From: Anoxybacillus thermarum
Lineage (GTDB): Bacteria; Bacillota; Bacilli; Bacillales; Anoxybacillaceae
Assembly (NCBI RefSeq): GCF_000836725.1
Contig: NZ_JXTH01000001.1
Location: 1 to 64,000, forward strand
DNA: 64,000 nucleotides
Direction: 5' to 3'
The notes under the pieces are model-generated. The model saw nothing but the letters and a program-made list of their open reading frames with translations. It ran no database searches and was not told the origin of the DNA. Shown here in pieces: positions 37,005 through 47,088 of this stretch. Within the stretch, counting starts at the first letter, position 1. Each line of letters begins with the position of its first letter. The translations under genes were made by a program, and so were the position numbers.

Positions 37005-37898
37005 ATGCCGCTGATTTATGCCGATGTCGTATGGTTATTAAATTTTTGTTTCGATGCGATGTTGCTATGGCTTGCAGCGATCATGCTGAAGCGTCGCGTG
37101 CACTTATGGCGCCTTATGCTTTCTGCATTGTTCGGCTCGCTGCTCGTCTTGCTCGTATTCACTCCTTTTGCTTATATGACATCTCATTTCGTAACGAAAC
37201 TCGTCATCTCTTTTGTCATCGTTTGGATTTGTTTTGGTTTCCATCGCTTTCGTTTTTTTATCGAAAATGTGCTCGCTTTTTATTTTGCAACGTTTATGCT
37301 TGGCGGAGGAATGGTCGCCTTTCACTTTTTGCTAGAAAGTGAAATGACGCCTTATTCATCCGGATGGCTCACACATTCGACTTCTATTAGTTGGTTGTTT
37401 GTTATCATCATGTTTCCGATTTTATGGCTACTATCGAAAGTGCAAATGGGAACGATTCGGGAAAAAAAGTTGCGGTTTGAACATGTCATTCATGTGCGTG
37501 TGACATGTGTCGGACAAACGGTATCGTTAAAAGGATTAGTTGATAGCGGAAATCAATTGCGTGATCCGTTAACAAATACACCGGTCATGATCGTCGAATT
37601 GCAACCGTTCGCACACATCTTCCCTCAAGCTGTTTTACAAATGATTCAAAAACGGACGTACACAGATGACATCCCGAGCGAATGGGTGAGCCGAATACGT
37701 TTCATCCCGTATCGTGCCGTTGGCGTCGAGCAACAGCTACTAGTAGCCATCAAGCCAGACGAAGTGCAATGGTCGGACGGAAAACAATGGACATCTGTCA
37801 AAAAAGTGCTTGTTGGCTTTTATCCGTCATCATTATCAGCAGACGGAGAGTATAACTGCATCGTTCATCCGCATATGGTTATGTCGCAAGCTTCGTAA
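37005..37898 (+). CDS. spoIIGA: SpoIIGA, sporulation protease that activates pro-sigma-E
   Basis: About 297 residues: five N-terminal membrane helices (residues 4-150) and a C-terminal aspartic-protease-like domain with the catalytic Asp in GLVDSGNQLRDPL (residue 180 from this start; 183 in B. subtilis). It cleaves pro-sigma-E at the forespore septum after a signal from SpoIIR. The start is uncertain: ATG 37005 is only two bases after AAGGAGG; CTG 37011 has ideal spacing and aligns with the family start (IYADVVWLLNF). Confidence 0.92.
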   Translation: MPLIYADVVWLLNFCFDAMLLWLAAIMLKRRVHLWRLMLSALFGSLLVLLVFTPFAYMTSHFVTKLVISFVIVWICFGFHRFRFFIENVLAFYFATFMLGGGMVAFHFLLESEMTPYSSGWLTHSTSISWLFVIIMFPILWLLSKVQMGTIREKKLRFEHVIHVRVTCVGQTVSLKGLVDSGNQLRDPLTNTPVMIVELQPFAHIFPQAVLQMIQKRTYTDDIPSEWVSRIRFIPYRAVGVEQQLLVAIKPDEVQWSDGKQWTSVKKVLVGFYPSSLSADGEYNCIVHPHMVMSQAS

Positions 37899-37946
37899 TT
37901 ATTATTATCATACGGCCGTTCGTGCTGAAATAGAAGGAGGTTTTTT

Positions 37947-38666
37947 ATGAAGTTATTCAAATTACGTCTCACATATGTATGGTACAAACTATTAAAAAAA
38001 TTAGGGCTGAAAGCGGACGAAATTTATTACATCGGTGGAAGTGAAGCGTTGCCGCCGCCACTTACAAAAGAGGAAGAAGAAATGTTGCTTCAAAAACTTC
38101 CTTCTGGAGATGAAACTGCGCGCTCGCTACTTATTGAACGAAACCTTCGTCTCGTCGTTTACATTGCACGAAAGTTTGAAAATACTGGCATTAATATTGA
38201 AGATTTAATTAGCATCGGTACGATCGGATTAATTAAAGCGGTCAATACGTTTAATCCGGAGAAAAAAATTAAACTCGCTACATATGCGTCGCGCTGCATT
38301 GAAAATGAAATTTTAATGTATTTACGGCGCAACAATAAAGTGCGCTCCGAAGTGTCATTTGACGAACCGTTAAACATTGACTGGGACGGCAACGAATTGT
38401 TGTTGTCGGACGTGTTAGGGACAGAAGATGACATCATTACGAAAGATTTAGAAGCGAATATTGACCGCAATTTACTATTTCGTGCACTCGATCAATTAAG
38501 TGATAGGGAAAAACAAATTATGGAACTTCGCTTCGGTTTAACTGGAGGAGAAGAAAAAACGCAAAAAGATGTCGCGGACTTATTAGGCATTTCCCAGTCA
38601 TACATTTCCCGTTTAGAAAAGCGAATTATTAAACGATTGCGAAAAGAGTTTAACAAAATGATGTAA
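37947..38666 (+). CDS. sigE: RNA polymerase sigma-E precursor
   Basis: 239 residues, identical in length to B. subtilis pro-sigma-E. The N-terminal pro-sequence (about 27 residues, [15 protein letters not shown]...) is removed by SpoIIGA. Region 2 ([20 protein letters not shown]) and region 4 helix-turn-helix ([20 protein letters not shown]) are intact. Early mother-cell sigma factor. Ribosome site AAGGAGG. Same operon as spoIIGA. Confidence 0.97.
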   Translation: MKLFKLRLTYVWYKLLKKLGLKADEIYYIGGSEALPPPLTKEEEEMLLQKLPSGDETARSLLIERNLRLVVYIARKFENTGINIEDLISIGTIGLIKAVNTFNPEKKIKLATYASRCIENEILMYLRRNNKVRSEVSFDEPLNIDWDGNELLLSDVLGTEDDIITKDLEANIDRNLLFRALDQLSDREKQIMELRFGLTGGEEKTQKDVADLLGISQSYISRLEKRIIKRLRKEFNKMM

Positions 38667-38667
38667 T

Positions 38668-38696
38668 GCATATTTTTCCCTTCGAAGGAGATACTG
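38668..38696 (+). promoter_or_regulatory. Sigma-F-type promoter of sigG
   Basis: GCATA (38668-38672) and GGAGATACTG (38687-38696), 14 bases apart, match the sigma-F consensus GYWTA / GGNRANAHTR at every defined position. sigG is switched on in the forespore by sigma-F in B. subtilis. The GGAGAT/ATCTCC arms around 38687-38714 can also form a hairpin in read-through transcripts from sigE. Confidence 0.65.
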
Positions 38697-38731
38697 AAAG
38701 CTGACAGCATCTCCCGCTAGGAGGGAAAGAC

Positions 38732-39511
38732 ATGGCAAGAAACAAAGTTGAAATTTGCGGCGTTGATACATCGAAACTTCCCGTACTGAAAAATGAGGAA
38801 ATGCGTGAATTATTCCGGCAAATGCAAGCCGGTGACATATCGGCACGCGAAAAATTAATTAATGGGAATTTGCGACTCGTATTAAGCGTCATTCAGCGAT
38901 TTAACAATCGTGGTGAATATGTCGACGATTTGTTTCAAGTAGGCTGTATCGGACTTATGAAATCAATTGATAACTTTGATTTAAGCCAAAACGTGAAATT
39001 TTCCACGTATGCCGTGCCGATGATTATCGGTGAAATTCGCCGATATTTACGCGACAATAATCCGATTCGCGTGTCCCGCTCGCTGCGCGACATTGCGTAT
39101 AAAGCGCTTCAATTGCGAGAAAAAATCATGAGCGAAACGGCAAAAGAGCCGACGGCAGAAGAAATTGCGAAAATACTAGACGTGCCTCATGAAGATGTTG
39201 TATTTGCGCTAGATGCGATTCAAGATCCTGTTTCGCTTTTCGAACCGATCTACAACGACGGTGGCGATCCGATTTATGTGATGGATCAGCTGAGCGACGA
39301 GAAAAATCGCGATACAAATTGGATTGAAGAAATTGCGTTGAAAGAAGGGCTTCGCCGTTTAAACGAGCGCGAAAAAATGATTATTCGCAAACGATTTTTT
39401 CAAGGAAAAACGCAAATGGAAGTGGCTGAAGAAATCGGCATTTCTCAAGCGCAAGTATCCCGTTTAGAAAAAGCCGCCATTAAACAAATGAATAAAAACA
39501 TTCAATGGTAA
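38732..39511 (+). CDS. sigG: Forespore sigma factor sigma-G
   Basis: 259 residues. It starts MARNKVEICGVDTSKLPVL, which is the characteristic sigma-G N-terminus, and keeps region 2 (YVDDLFQVGCIGLMKSIDNF) and the region 4 helix-turn-helix (MEVAEEIGISQAQVSRLEKA). It controls late forespore genes. Ribosome site AGGAGGG. Monocistronic with its own promoter and terminator, though read-through from spoIIG is possible. Confidence 0.97.
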   Translation: MARNKVEICGVDTSKLPVLKNEEMRELFRQMQAGDISAREKLINGNLRLVLSVIQRFNNRGEYVDDLFQVGCIGLMKSIDNFDLSQNVKFSTYAVPMIIGEIRRYLRDNNPIRVSRSLRDIAYKALQLREKIMSETAKEPTAEEIAKILDVPHEDVVFALDAIQDPVSLFEPIYNDGGDPIYVMDQLSDEKNRDTNWIEEIALKEGLRRLNEREKMIIRKRFFQGKTQMEVAEEIGISQAQVSRLEKAAIKQMNKNIQW

Positions 39512-39516
39512 ACGAC

Positions 39517-39547
39517 GCCTCCACCAAAAACGGTGGGGGCTTTTCTT
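39517..39547 (+). terminator. Terminator after sigG
   Basis: GCCTCCACC (39517-39525) pairs with GGTGGGGGC (39532-39540), followed by TTTTCTT. Confidence 0.88.
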
Positions 39548-39616
39548 ATGTCGTGACTACAACAACCCGCTCATGCATACATATAAGTACATAAAATGAA
39601 AAAGGAGCGGAGAAAC

Positions 39617-39859
39617 ATGGTGAAAATTTCTGAATTACAACAAAAAGATGTCGTCAATGTCGCAAACGGCAAGCGACTCGGAAATATTGGAGACATCGAT
39701 ATTAACTTAACGACCGGTCAAATTGAAGCAATCATTATTATCGGTACGGGAAAAGTGCTCGGTTTATTTGGACGGGCGGATGAAATGATCATTCCGTGGC
39801 GCGATATTGTGAAAGTGGGCGCTGACGTCATTCTCGTTCGATTAGATAGCGATGAATAA
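39617..39859 (+). CDS. ylmC: PRC-barrel protein YlmC/YmxH family
   Basis: 80 residues forming one PRC-barrel-like domain: KISELQQKDVVNVANGKRLG, then IDINLTTGQIEAIII and IPWRDIVKVGADVILV. Sporulation-associated family of unknown function. ATG at 39617 is preferred over an in-frame upstream start because of the GGAG spacing. First gene of the ylm group. Confidence 0.88.
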   Translation: MVKISELQQKDVVNVANGKRLGNIGDIDINLTTGQIEAIIIIGTGKVLGLFGRADEMIIPWRDIVKVGADVILVRLDSDE

Positions 39860-39925
39860 TTCACGTTTTCGGCAAGCTGTGATAAAATAGGAAAAAAAGT
39901 GATAAAATTGTACAAAGGATGTCGA

Positions 39926-40732
39926 ATGATGAATGATATATTTCGCCAAGCGAGCGAATCATTGCTTTTATTTGACCAATGGGAACATGTCGTCGTCGCC
40001 TTTACCACAAAGCGAGGGGGAGTGAGCACCGGACCGTTTGCGACGTTAAACGTCGGTATGCACGTGCAAGATGATCAAACTGTTGTGTATCACAATCGAA
40101 AAAAAGTAGCGGACGAACTGAACGTTTCGCTTGATCGATGGGTATGTGCCGATCAAGTGCATGGCGTGCATATAGAAAAAGTGACGAACGAGCATGTGGG
40201 AAAAGGTGTGCGCACGTACGACACCGCTTTGCCGCATACAGACGGGCTGTATACGAGCGAGCGAGAAATCATGTTGGCGCTCTGTTTTGCGGATTGTGTT
40301 CCGCTTTACTTTTTTGCGCCAAATAAAAAGCGAATTGGAGTGGCACACGCCGGTTGGAAAGGAACCGTTCACAACATCGCAGGCGAAATGGTGAAGCGAT
40401 GGAACGAAGAAGGGATAGATGCGCGCGATATTCACGTTGTCATCGGTCCGGCGATCGGCCGTTGTTGTTACGTCGTCGATGATCGCGTCATCGAATTCGT
40501 TCAAAAGGCGCTAGTCAACTCGCCCCAATCTCTTTATAATGAAACAAGTAAGGGACAATATGCGCTCGATTTAAAAGAAATGAATAAACAGCTCCTGCAA
40601 CAAGCAGGTGTTCCGAGCGGTCATATCGCTGTTTCATCGTATTGCACAAGCTGTGAGCAGTCATTATTTTTCTCTCACCGTCGCGATGGCGGAAAAACAG
40701 GAAGAATGATGGCGCTTATTGGCTGGAGGTGA
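39926..40732 (+). CDS. pgeF: Peptidoglycan editing factor PgeF (YlmD), purine nucleoside phosphorylase/laccase-like fold
   Basis: 268 residues of the YfiH/YlmD family. The metal-site residues are in CADQVHG, ALCFADCVPLYF and GVAHAGWKGTVHNIA, and CYVVDDRV follows. In E. coli PgeF keeps wrong amino acids out of peptidoglycan stems; B. subtilis YlmD has nucleoside phosphorylase-type activity. The end (TGGAGGTGA) supplies the ribosome site of ylmE. Confidence 0.9.
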   Translation: MMNDIFRQASESLLLFDQWEHVVVAFTTKRGGVSTGPFATLNVGMHVQDDQTVVYHNRKKVADELNVSLDRWVCADQVHGVHIEKVTNEHVGKGVRTYDTALPHTDGLYTSEREIMLALCFADCVPLYFFAPNKKRIGVAHAGWKGTVHNIAGEMVKRWNEEGIDARDIHVVIGPAIGRCCYVVDDRVIEFVQKALVNSPQSLYNETSKGQYALDLKEMNKQLLQQAGVPSGHIAVSSYCTSCEQSLFFSHRRDGGKTGRMMALIGWR

Positions 40733-40736
40733 TTAT

Positions 40737-41420
40737 ATGACGGTTAAACAACGTTTACAAACGATTCAACAACATATTGCTGAAGCGTGTGAAAAAACAG
40801 GACGAAACGCATCAGATGTTCAAATTGTGGCAGTAACAAAATACGTAAGCATCGCACGGGCAAAAGAGGCGATCGAAGCCGGCATCGTTCATTTAGGGGA
40901 AAGCCGTGCCGACGGTTTTTTACACAAATACGAAGCGATCGGAAAAAAAGCAACATGGCATTTCATCGGCACATTGCAATCGAGAAAAGTGAAACAAATC
41001 ATTGATGACGTCGATTACATTCATTCGCTTGACCGTCTGTCGTTAGCAGAAGAAATCGACAAGCGAGCGAATCGCACGATCAAATGTTTCGTGCAAGTGA
41101 ATGTGTCAGGCGAACAGTCGAAACACGGATTAGCGCCAGAAGACGTATTGCCGTTTATTGAAACATTATCTGCTTTTTCACGTATTCAAGTTGTCGGGTT
41201 GATGACGATGGCGCCGTATACGGATGATGAAGCGACGATTCGCCGTTGTTTTCGGACGCTGCGTGAGCTAAAAGAACGCGTGCAAGAAAAACAACTGCCG
41301 TACGCCCCTTGTACACAATTGTCGATGGGGATGTCAAACGATTATGTCATTGCGGTAGAAGAAGGAGCAACGTTTCTTCGACTCGGTACATGTCTTGTTG
41401 GTGAAGAGGAGGTGGAGTAA
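40737..41420 (+). CDS. ylmE: PLP homeostasis protein YlmE (YggS family)
   Basis: 227 residues. Fold-III PLP-binding protein with VAVTKYVS (Lys that binds PLP), [15 protein letters not shown] and LSMGMSNDY motifs. It buffers pyridoxal phosphate and affects amino-acid metabolism. Starts four bases after pgeF and one base before sepF, so these three are tightly linked. Confidence 0.92.
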   Translation: MTVKQRLQTIQQHIAEACEKTGRNASDVQIVAVTKYVSIARAKEAIEAGIVHLGESRADGFLHKYEAIGKKATWHFIGTLQSRKVKQIIDDVDYIHSLDRLSLAEEIDKRANRTIKCFVQVNVSGEQSKHGLAPEDVLPFIETLSAFSRIQVVGLMTMAPYTDDEATIRRCFRTLRELKERVQEKQLPYAPCTQLSMGMSNDYVIAVEEGATFLRLGTCLVGEEEVE

Positions 41421-41421
41421 A

Positions 41422-41844
41422 ATGGGATTTGTGAAAAAAATTCGCGACTTTTTTGATTTAGATGAAGAAAAATGGGAAGAAGATGAATATGAACAAGAAG
41501 AAGTCGCCCAGCAACCGAAAGTAGAACAAAAGCAAAACGTCGTCAGTTTACAAAGCGTGCAAAAATCGTCCAAGCTCGTTTTATTTGAGCCACGCGCTTA
41601 TGCCGAAGTACAAGAAATTGCCGACCATTTAAAAAATCGACGTGCCGTTGTTGTCAACGTTCATCGTGTCGATCGTGACCAAGCGCGGCGCATCGTTGAC
41701 TTTTTAAGCGGAACGGTGTATGCGATTGGCGGAGATATTCAACAAGTCGGATCTACGATTTTTTTATGCACGCCAGATAATGTCGATGTAAGCGGCTCGA
41801 TTTCCGTTGTTTCTGACGATGAACCGACGATAAAGAGGTGGTAA
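41422..41844 (+). CDS. sepF: Cell division protein SepF (YlmF)
   Basis: 140 residues. N-terminal amphipathic membrane-binding helix ([11 protein letters not shown]), an acidic linker, and the C-terminal domain that polymerises and binds FtsZ ([20 protein letters not shown], then [20 protein letters not shown]). Ribosome site GGAGGTG lies in the end of ylmE. Confidence 0.95.
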   Translation: MGFVKKIRDFFDLDEEKWEEDEYEQEEVAQQPKVEQKQNVVSLQSVQKSSKLVLFEPRAYAEVQEIADHLKNRRAVVVNVHRVDRDQARRIVDFLSGTVYAIGGDIQQVGSTIFLCTPDNVDVSGSISVVSDDEPTIKRW

Positions 41845-41846
41845 AT

Positions 41847-42119
41847 TTGTATCAAATGGCAAACTTTTTAGCAACAGTCATTGAAGTATATTCGTATGCG
41901 ATCATCATTTACATTTTAATGTCTTGGTTTCCGAATGCGCGCGAAACGAAAGTGGGACAGTTTTTCGCCAATATTTGTGAGCCGTATTTAGAGCCGTTTC
42001 GCCGCTTCATTCCGCCGATTGGCATGATCGACATTTCTCCGATCGTCGCCTTGCTCGTTTTACGCTTTGCGACGGCAGGGGTTTATGGATTAGTCGATAT
42101 GGTAAGTCGAGGGTTGTAA
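41847..42119 (+). CDS. ylmG: YggT-family membrane protein YlmG
   Basis: About 90 residues, two membrane helices flanking the conserved [14 protein letters not shown] and [16 protein letters not shown] motifs. Family members affect chromosome or nucleoid organisation and Z-ring placement. TTG at 41847 is favoured as start, five bases after GAGGTGG in the sepF end; an in-frame GTG at 41838 is also possible. Overlaps the ylmH start by one base. Confidence 0.88.
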   Translation: MYQMANFLATVIEVYSYAIIIYILMSWFPNARETKVGQFFANICEPYLEPFRRFIPPIGMIDISPIVALLVLRFATAGVYGLVDMVSRGL

Positions 42120-42892
42120 TGGACATTTATCAACATTTTCGAAAGGAAGAGCATCATTTTATTGATCTCGTTTGCGAATGGAAGCGGCTCGTGACGGAAC
42201 AATATGCTCCGAAACTCACAGATTTTTTAACTCCGCGTGAACAACAAATCGTCCGCTCGATTGTCGGCAATCACGATGAGGTGCACGTTGCTTTTTTTGG
42301 CGGTTCATCGTCGGTAGAGCGAAAGCGTGCATTACTATACCCGCCGTACTTGCAACCGAATGAAGATGATTTTCAATTATCGTTGTTTTCCGTTCGCTAT
42401 CCGAAAAAGTTTGTGACGCTTGGGCACCGCGATGTGCTTGGTGCCTTATTGTCGCTCGGTGTAAAGCGTGAAAAGTTTGGCGACATCGTCATCGTTGAAG
42501 ATGTCATTCAGTTTGTCGTCGCCAAAGAAATTGCGTCGTTTGTAAAAATGAACGTGACTTCGATTGGAAAAGCAAAAGTGTTACTAGAAGAACAACCGCT
42601 CTCCAAACTTCTTGATGTGAAAGAAGAATGGGAAGAAGAGACGTTGACCGTTTCTTCTTTGCGGCTTGACGCCATTTTAGCCCAATGTTTCCGCATATCG
42701 CGCCAAAAAGCGCAAGCGCTTATTGAACAAAGCTTCGCGAAAGTCAACTGGAAAACGGTTGACCAAGCGCATATGGAATGCCGAGAAGGCGATTTATTGT
42801 CGCTGCGCGGGTACGGTCGTTGCCGACTACAAACGATTGCTGGTCAAACAAAAAAAGAAAAATGGCGCATCGTTGTCGAAAAAGCAAAATAA
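42119..42892 (+). CDS. ylmH: S4-domain RNA-binding protein YlmH
   Basis: 257 residues. The N-terminal two-thirds is the YlmH-specific domain; residues about 180-240 are an S4 RNA-binding domain (LRLDAILAQCFRISRQKAQA then SLRGYGRCRL). Recent work links B. subtilis YlmH (RqcP2) to ribosome quality control, acting on the same 50S-peptidyl-tRNA complexes as RqcH, whose gene also lies in this window. Starts at the ylmG stop (TAATG). Confidence 0.9.
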   Translation: MDIYQHFRKEEHHFIDLVCEWKRLVTEQYAPKLTDFLTPREQQIVRSIVGNHDEVHVAFFGGSSSVERKRALLYPPYLQPNEDDFQLSLFSVRYPKKFVTLGHRDVLGALLSLGVKREKFGDIVIVEDVIQFVVAKEIASFVKMNVTSIGKAKVLLEEQPLSKLLDVKEEWEEETLTVSSLRLDAILAQCFRISRQKAQALIEQSFAKVNWKTVDQAHMECREGDLLSLRGYGRCRLQTIAGQTKKEKWRIVVEKAK

Positions 42893-42955
42893 AAGCAGGA
42901 TTTTCGCGAGACATGTCGAATGAACACATACGTACATAAGATGGAGGTGGGCCAC

Positions 42956-43459
42956 ATGCCGTTAACGCCGTTAGATATTCATAATAAAGAATTTAGCCGG
43001 GGCTTTCGCGGATATGATGAAGATGAAGTAAACGAGTTTTTAGATCAAGTCATTAAAGACTACGAAATGATTTTGCGTGAAAAAAAACAGCTTGAAGAAA
43101 AAGTGAGAGAGCTGACAGAAAGGCTCAACTATTTTACAAATATTGAAGAAACGTTAAATAAATCGATTTTGATCGCGCAAGAAACAGCGGAAGAAGTGAA
43201 GCGAAACGCCCAAAAAGAAGCGAAGCTCATCATTAAAGAAGCGGAGAAAAACGCGGATCGCATCATTAGCGAAGCGCTTGCAAAAACGCGGAAAATTGCG
43301 ATGGAAGTCGAAGAATTAAAGCGTCAAGCGAAAGTGTTCCGCAATCGTTTTAAAATGTTAATTGAAGCACAGCTTGATATGCTAAACAACGGTGACTGGG
43401 ATCATTTATTAGATTATAAGCTTGATGATGAAGAAATACAAGAAATAGCAGAGTCTTGA
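42956..43459 (+). CDS. divIVA: Cell pole and division site protein DivIVA
   Basis: 167 residues. The N-terminal lipid-binding domain MPLTPLDIHNKEFSRGFRGY with the phenylalanine/arginine membrane tip, followed by a long coiled coil. It senses negative membrane curvature, recruits MinJ and, in sporulation, the chromosome anchor RacA. ATG 42956 is six bases after GGAGGTG. The stop codon lies within the -35 of the ileS promoter. Confidence 0.95.
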   Translation: MPLTPLDIHNKEFSRGFRGYDEDEVNEFLDQVIKDYEMILREKKQLEEKVRELTERLNYFTNIEETLNKSILIAQETAEEVKRNAQKEAKLIIKEAEKNADRIISEALAKTRKIAMEVEELKRQAKVFRNRFKMLIEAQLDMLNNGDWDHLLDYKLDDEEIQEIAES

Positions 43460-43485
43460 CGAGCGGCGTTGTTATTGCCTATAAT
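43456..43485 (+). promoter_or_regulatory. Sigma-A promoter of ileS
   Basis: TTGACG (43456-43461), 18 bp, TATAAT (43480-43485). It overlaps the divIVA stop codon and lies just before the T-box leader. Confidence 0.85.
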
Positions 43486-43492
43486 ATCGATT

Positions 43493-43740
43493 ACAGTTAT
43501 ACAAGAAAAAACGATGAAGGGGACAGTAGTTCTTTCAACAGCTTATTCCAGCGAGTCGAGGGTGGTGGAAGCTCGGCATAAGCGAAGGAATGAAAATCAC
43601 CCCGGAGTTCCGTGCCGAATGAGTAGTAGGACACGGCGCGTCATTCCCGTTACGAATGTTGAGTGGACTATGGGAACATAGTCAATAAGGGTGGTACCGC
43701 GAGACCTTCTCGTCCCTTTTGGGCATGAGAAGGTTTTTTT
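43493..43740 (+). promoter_or_regulatory. T-box riboswitch, isoleucine specific
   Basis: The 311 bases between divIVA and ileS hold a full T-box leader. The T-box AGGGTGGTACCGCG is at 43688-43701; its TGGT pairs with the tRNA ACCA end. Stem I contains a specifier loop with ATC (Ile) at 43596-43598, followed by A, and the AGTA/GGAC-type apical region. The terminator is CCTTCTC (43705-43711) with GAGAAGG (43727-43733) and a T-run. Uncharged tRNA-Ile should favour the antiterminator and raise ileS expression. Confidence 0.93.
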
Positions 43741-43770
43741 ATTTTCATACATAAAGGAGGTTTTAACATC

Positions 43771-46524
43771 ATGGATTACAAAGATACGTTACTCATGCCA
43801 AAGACTGATTTCCCGATGCGTGGCAATCTTCCGCAACGCGAACCGCAAATACAAGCAAAATGGGAAGAGATGGACATTTACCGTAAAGTGCAAGAGCGCA
43901 CGAAAGATCGTCCGTTGTTTGTGCTACATGACGGACCGCCGTATGCAAACGGTGACATTCATATGGGTCATGCGCTCAATAAAATTTTAAAAGATTTCAT
44001 CGTTCGCTATAAATCGATGAGCGGCTACTGTGCACCGTACGTGCCGGGGTGGGATACGCACGGATTGCCAATTGAAACGGCGCTTACGAAAAATAAAGGC
44101 GTCAATCGAAAAGAAATGAGCGTTGCTGAATTTCGAAAATTATGTGAGCAATATGCATATGAGCAAATTGACCGTCAGCGCGAGCAATTTAAACGACTTG
44201 GCGTGCGCGGCGACTGGGACAATCCTTACATTACGTTAACGCCAGAATACGAAGCACAACAAATTAAAGTGTTTGGCGAAATGGCGAAAAAAGGGTTAAT
44301 TTACAAAGGGTTAAAGCCAGTATATTGGTCTCCATCAAGCGAATCAGCGCTTGCGGAAGCAGAAATTGAGTATAAAGATAAACGGTCGCCGTCTATTTAC
44401 GTCGCTTTTCCTGTGAAAGACGGAAAAGGTGTGCTTGATGGCGATGAACATATCGTCATTTGGACGACAACGCCATGGACGATTCCAGCGAACTTAGGCA
44501 TCGCTGTTCATCCAGAGCTGCAATATAGCGTTGTTGAAGCAGATGGTCGTAAATATGTCGTTGCATCCGAGTTGCTTTCATCCGTGCAAAAAGAAATTGG
44601 TTGGGAACATGTGACAGTATTAAAAACAGTCAAAGGAAGCGAGCTTGAGTACGTCGTGGCGAAACATCCGTTTTACGACCGCGATTCGCTCGTCATTTGT
44701 GGCGAACACGTCACAACGGACGCTGGAACAGGTTGCGTTCATACAGCTCCAGGACACGGGGAAGACGACTTTATCGTCGGGCAAAAATACGGTTTAGGCG
44801 TGCTTTGTCCAGTTGACGAGCGCGGCTATATGACAGAAGAAGCGCCAGGATTTGCCGGCATGTTTTACGATGAGGCGAACAAAGCGATTACGGAAAAACT
44901 ACAAGAAGTAGGCGCCCTGTTAAAACTATCGTTTATTACACACTCGTATCCGCACGATTGGCGCACGAAGCAACCGACCATTTTCCGTGCGACGGCACAA
45001 TGGTTTGCTTCCATCGATAAAATTCGCGAGCAACTGTTGCAAGCGGTGGAAGAAACGAAATGGGTGCCAGCATGGGGTGAAATTCGCATCCATAACATGA
45101 TTCGCGATCGCGGTGACTGGTGCATTTCGCGCCAACGCGCATGGGGTGTACCGATCCCTGTCTTTTATGCGGAAAATGGCGAGCCAATTATTACAGACGA
45201 AACGATTGAACATGTATCGAACTTATTCCGCCAATACGGTTCTAACGTTTGGTTTGAACGTGAAGCAAAAGACTTACTTCCAGAAGGGTTTACGCACCCA
45301 GGCAGTCCGAACGGACGCTTTACGAAAGAAACGGACATTATGGACGTATGGTTTGACTCCGGTTCTTCTCATCAAGCAGTGTTGGAAGAACGCGCAGATT
45401 TACAACGCCCAGCGGACCTTTATTTAGAAGGTTCCGACCAATATCGCGGTTGGTTTAACTCATCGCTTTCCACAGCGGTGGCGGTGACAGGAAAAGCGCC
45501 GTATAAAGGCGTTTTAAGCCACGGATTCGTATTAGATGGAGAAGGGCGGAAAATGAGCAAATCGCTCGGCAACGTCGTCGTGCCGGCAAAAGTGATGGAA
45601 CAGCTCGGTGCGGACATTTTGCGCCTTTGGGTTGCTTCTGTCGATTATCAAGCAGACGTGCGCATTTCTGATAACATTTTAAAACAAGTCGCCGAAGTGT
45701 ATCGAAAAATTCGCAATACGTTCCGCTTTATGCTCGGTAACTTATTCGATTTCAACCCAGCAGAGCGCGTGGCGATAAATGAATTGCGCGAAGTCGATCG
45801 CTATATGCTCATTAAACTGAATCGTTTAATTGAAAAAGTAAAACAAGCGTATGAAACGTATGAGTTTGCGACGATTTATCATGAAGTGAACAACTTCTGT
45901 ACCGTTGATTTAAGCGCGTTTTACTTCGACTTCTCAAAAGACGTGTTGTACATTGAAGCGGCAAATAGCCATGAACGACGCTCCATTCAAACGGTGTTGT
46001 ATGACACGCTTGTGGCGTTAACGAAACTTGTTGCGCCAATTTTACCACATACGGCAGATGAAGTATGGTCATACATTCCGCACGTAAAAGAAGAAAGTGT
46101 GCAACTTGTTGATATGCCAGAAGCGGTGCGTATGGATGATGAAGATCGCATCGTTAAAAAATGGGATGCATTTATGGAGTTGCGCGACGAAGTGTTAAAA
46201 GCGTTAGAAGTCGCGCGCAATGAAAAACTCATCGGTAAGTCGCTCACTGCGCATGTCATTTTATATCCGACAGACGAAACGAAAGCGCTCATCGATTCGA
46301 TTGAAGAAGATATGCAACAACTATTAATCGTTTCAGCATTTTCGATCGGTGGAACGTTTGCGGACGCACCGAGCGAGGCGCAAACATTTACAAAAACAGC
46401 GATCGTCGTCAAACAAGCAGAAGGAAAAACGTGTGCGCGTTGCTGGGTTGTGACACCAACGGTCGGCGAAGATGCCAACCACCCAGAGCTATGTCCACGT
46501 TGTGCGGCAATTGTCAAGCAATAA
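43771..46524 (+). CDS. ileS: Isoleucyl-tRNA synthetase
   Basis: 917 residues. HIGH motif as HMGH in [19 protein letters not shown] in [12 protein letters not shown], the editing domain ([16 protein letters not shown]), and a C-terminal zinc finger (CARCW ... CPRC). This is the bacterial, mupirocin-sensitive class by size and zinc finger. Ribosome site AAGGAGG. Controlled by the T-box in its leader. Confidence 0.98.
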   Translation: MDYKDTLLMPKTDFPMRGNLPQREPQIQAKWEEMDIYRKVQERTKDRPLFVLHDGPPYANGDIHMGHALNKILKDFIVRYKSMSGYCAPYVPGWDTHGLPIETALTKNKGVNRKEMSVAEFRKLCEQYAYEQIDRQREQFKRLGVRGDWDNPYITLTPEYEAQQIKVFGEMAKKGLIYKGLKPVYWSPSSESALAEAEIEYKDKRSPSIYVAFPVKDGKGVLDGDEHIVIWTTTPWTIPANLGIAVHPELQYSVVEADGRKYVVASELLSSVQKEIGWEHVTVLKTVKGSELEYVVAKHPFYDRDSLVICGEHVTTDAGTGCVHTAPGHGEDDFIVGQKYGLGVLCPVDERGYMTEEAPGFAGMFYDEANKAITEKLQEVGALLKLSFITHSYPHDWRTKQPTIFRATAQWFASIDKIREQLLQAVEETKWVPAWGEIRIHNMIRDRGDWCISRQRAWGVPIPVFYAENGEPIITDETIEHVSNLFRQYGSNVWFEREAKDLLPEGFTHPGSPNGRFTKETDIMDVWFDSGSSHQAVLEERADLQRPADLYLEGSDQYRGWFNSSLSTAVAVTGKAPYKGVLSHGFVLDGEGRKMSKSLGNVVVPAKVMEQLGADILRLWVASVDYQADVRISDNILKQVAEVYRKIRNTFRFMLGNLFDFNPAERVAINELREVDRYMLIKLNRLIEKVKQAYETYEFATIYHEVNNFCTVDLSAFYFDFSKDVLYIEAANSHERRSIQTVLYDTLVALTKLVAPILPHTADEVWSYIPHVKEESVQLVDMPEAVRMDDEDRIVKKWDAFMELRDEVLKALEVARNEKLIGKSLTAHVILYPTDETKALIDSIEEDMQQLLIVSAFSIGGTFADAPSEAQTFTKTAIVVKQAEGKTCARCWVVTPTVGEDANHPELCPRCAAIVKQ

Positions 46525-46530
46525 CCTACA

Positions 46531-46560
46531 TCCCCCCTCTCTTTTAAGGGGGGATTGTTT
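46531..46560 (+). terminator. Terminator after ileS
   Basis: TCCCCCC (46531-46537) pairs with GGGGGGA (46548-46554), followed by TTGTTT. The short gap to lspA lacks the dksA-like ylyA gene found here in B. subtilis. Confidence 0.8.
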
Positions 46561-46596
46561 ATGATAAAATGAAAAAGAATTTCGCTTTGGAGGGGT

Positions 46597-47088
46597 ATGA
46601 TGTTATATTATTTGCTTGCTTTTGTCGTCATTGTCATCGATCAATGGACGAAATGGCTCGTCGTTCGCTATATGGAATTAGGGGAAAGCATTCCGATCAT
46701 CGAAAACGTGTTATATATGACGTCCCATCGCAATCGCGGGGCGGCATGGGGCATGTTGCAAGGACAATTTTGGTTATTTTACTTGATTACGATTGTTGTC
46801 GTCATTGGGATTATCGTATATATTCAGCGCTTGCAGCCGACGGAGCGGCTATTTGGCGTTGCTCTTGGGCTTATGCTTGGCGGAGCGATCGGTAACTTTA
46901 TTGATCGCGTGTTTCGAAACGAAGTCGTCGATTTTGTACATACGTATATTTTCGATTACAGCTTTCCGATTTTTAACGTCGCCGATGCCGCATTAACGGT
47001 TGGCGTGGCGCTTTTGTTTATCCAAACATGGACGGAAGAAAAAAAACGAAAGGGAATGAGCGATGGAGCAAATTCAACTAACGATTGA
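46597..47088 (+). CDS. lspA: Lipoprotein signal peptidase LspA
   Basis: 163 residues, four membrane helices. The two catalytic aspartates are in [18 protein letters not shown] and [14 protein letters not shown]. It removes signal peptides from prolipoproteins. Two adjacent ATGs (46597, 46600) follow GGAGGGG; either may be used. Its end overlaps the next gene by 26 bases. Confidence 0.95.
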   Translation: MMLYYLLAFVVIVIDQWTKWLVVRYMELGESIPIIENVLYMTSHRNRGAAWGMLQGQFWLFYLITIVVVIGIIVYIQRLQPTERLFGVALGLMLGGAIGNFIDRVFRNEVVDFVHTYIFDYSFPIFNVADAALTVGVALLFIQTWTEEKKRKGMSDGANSTND

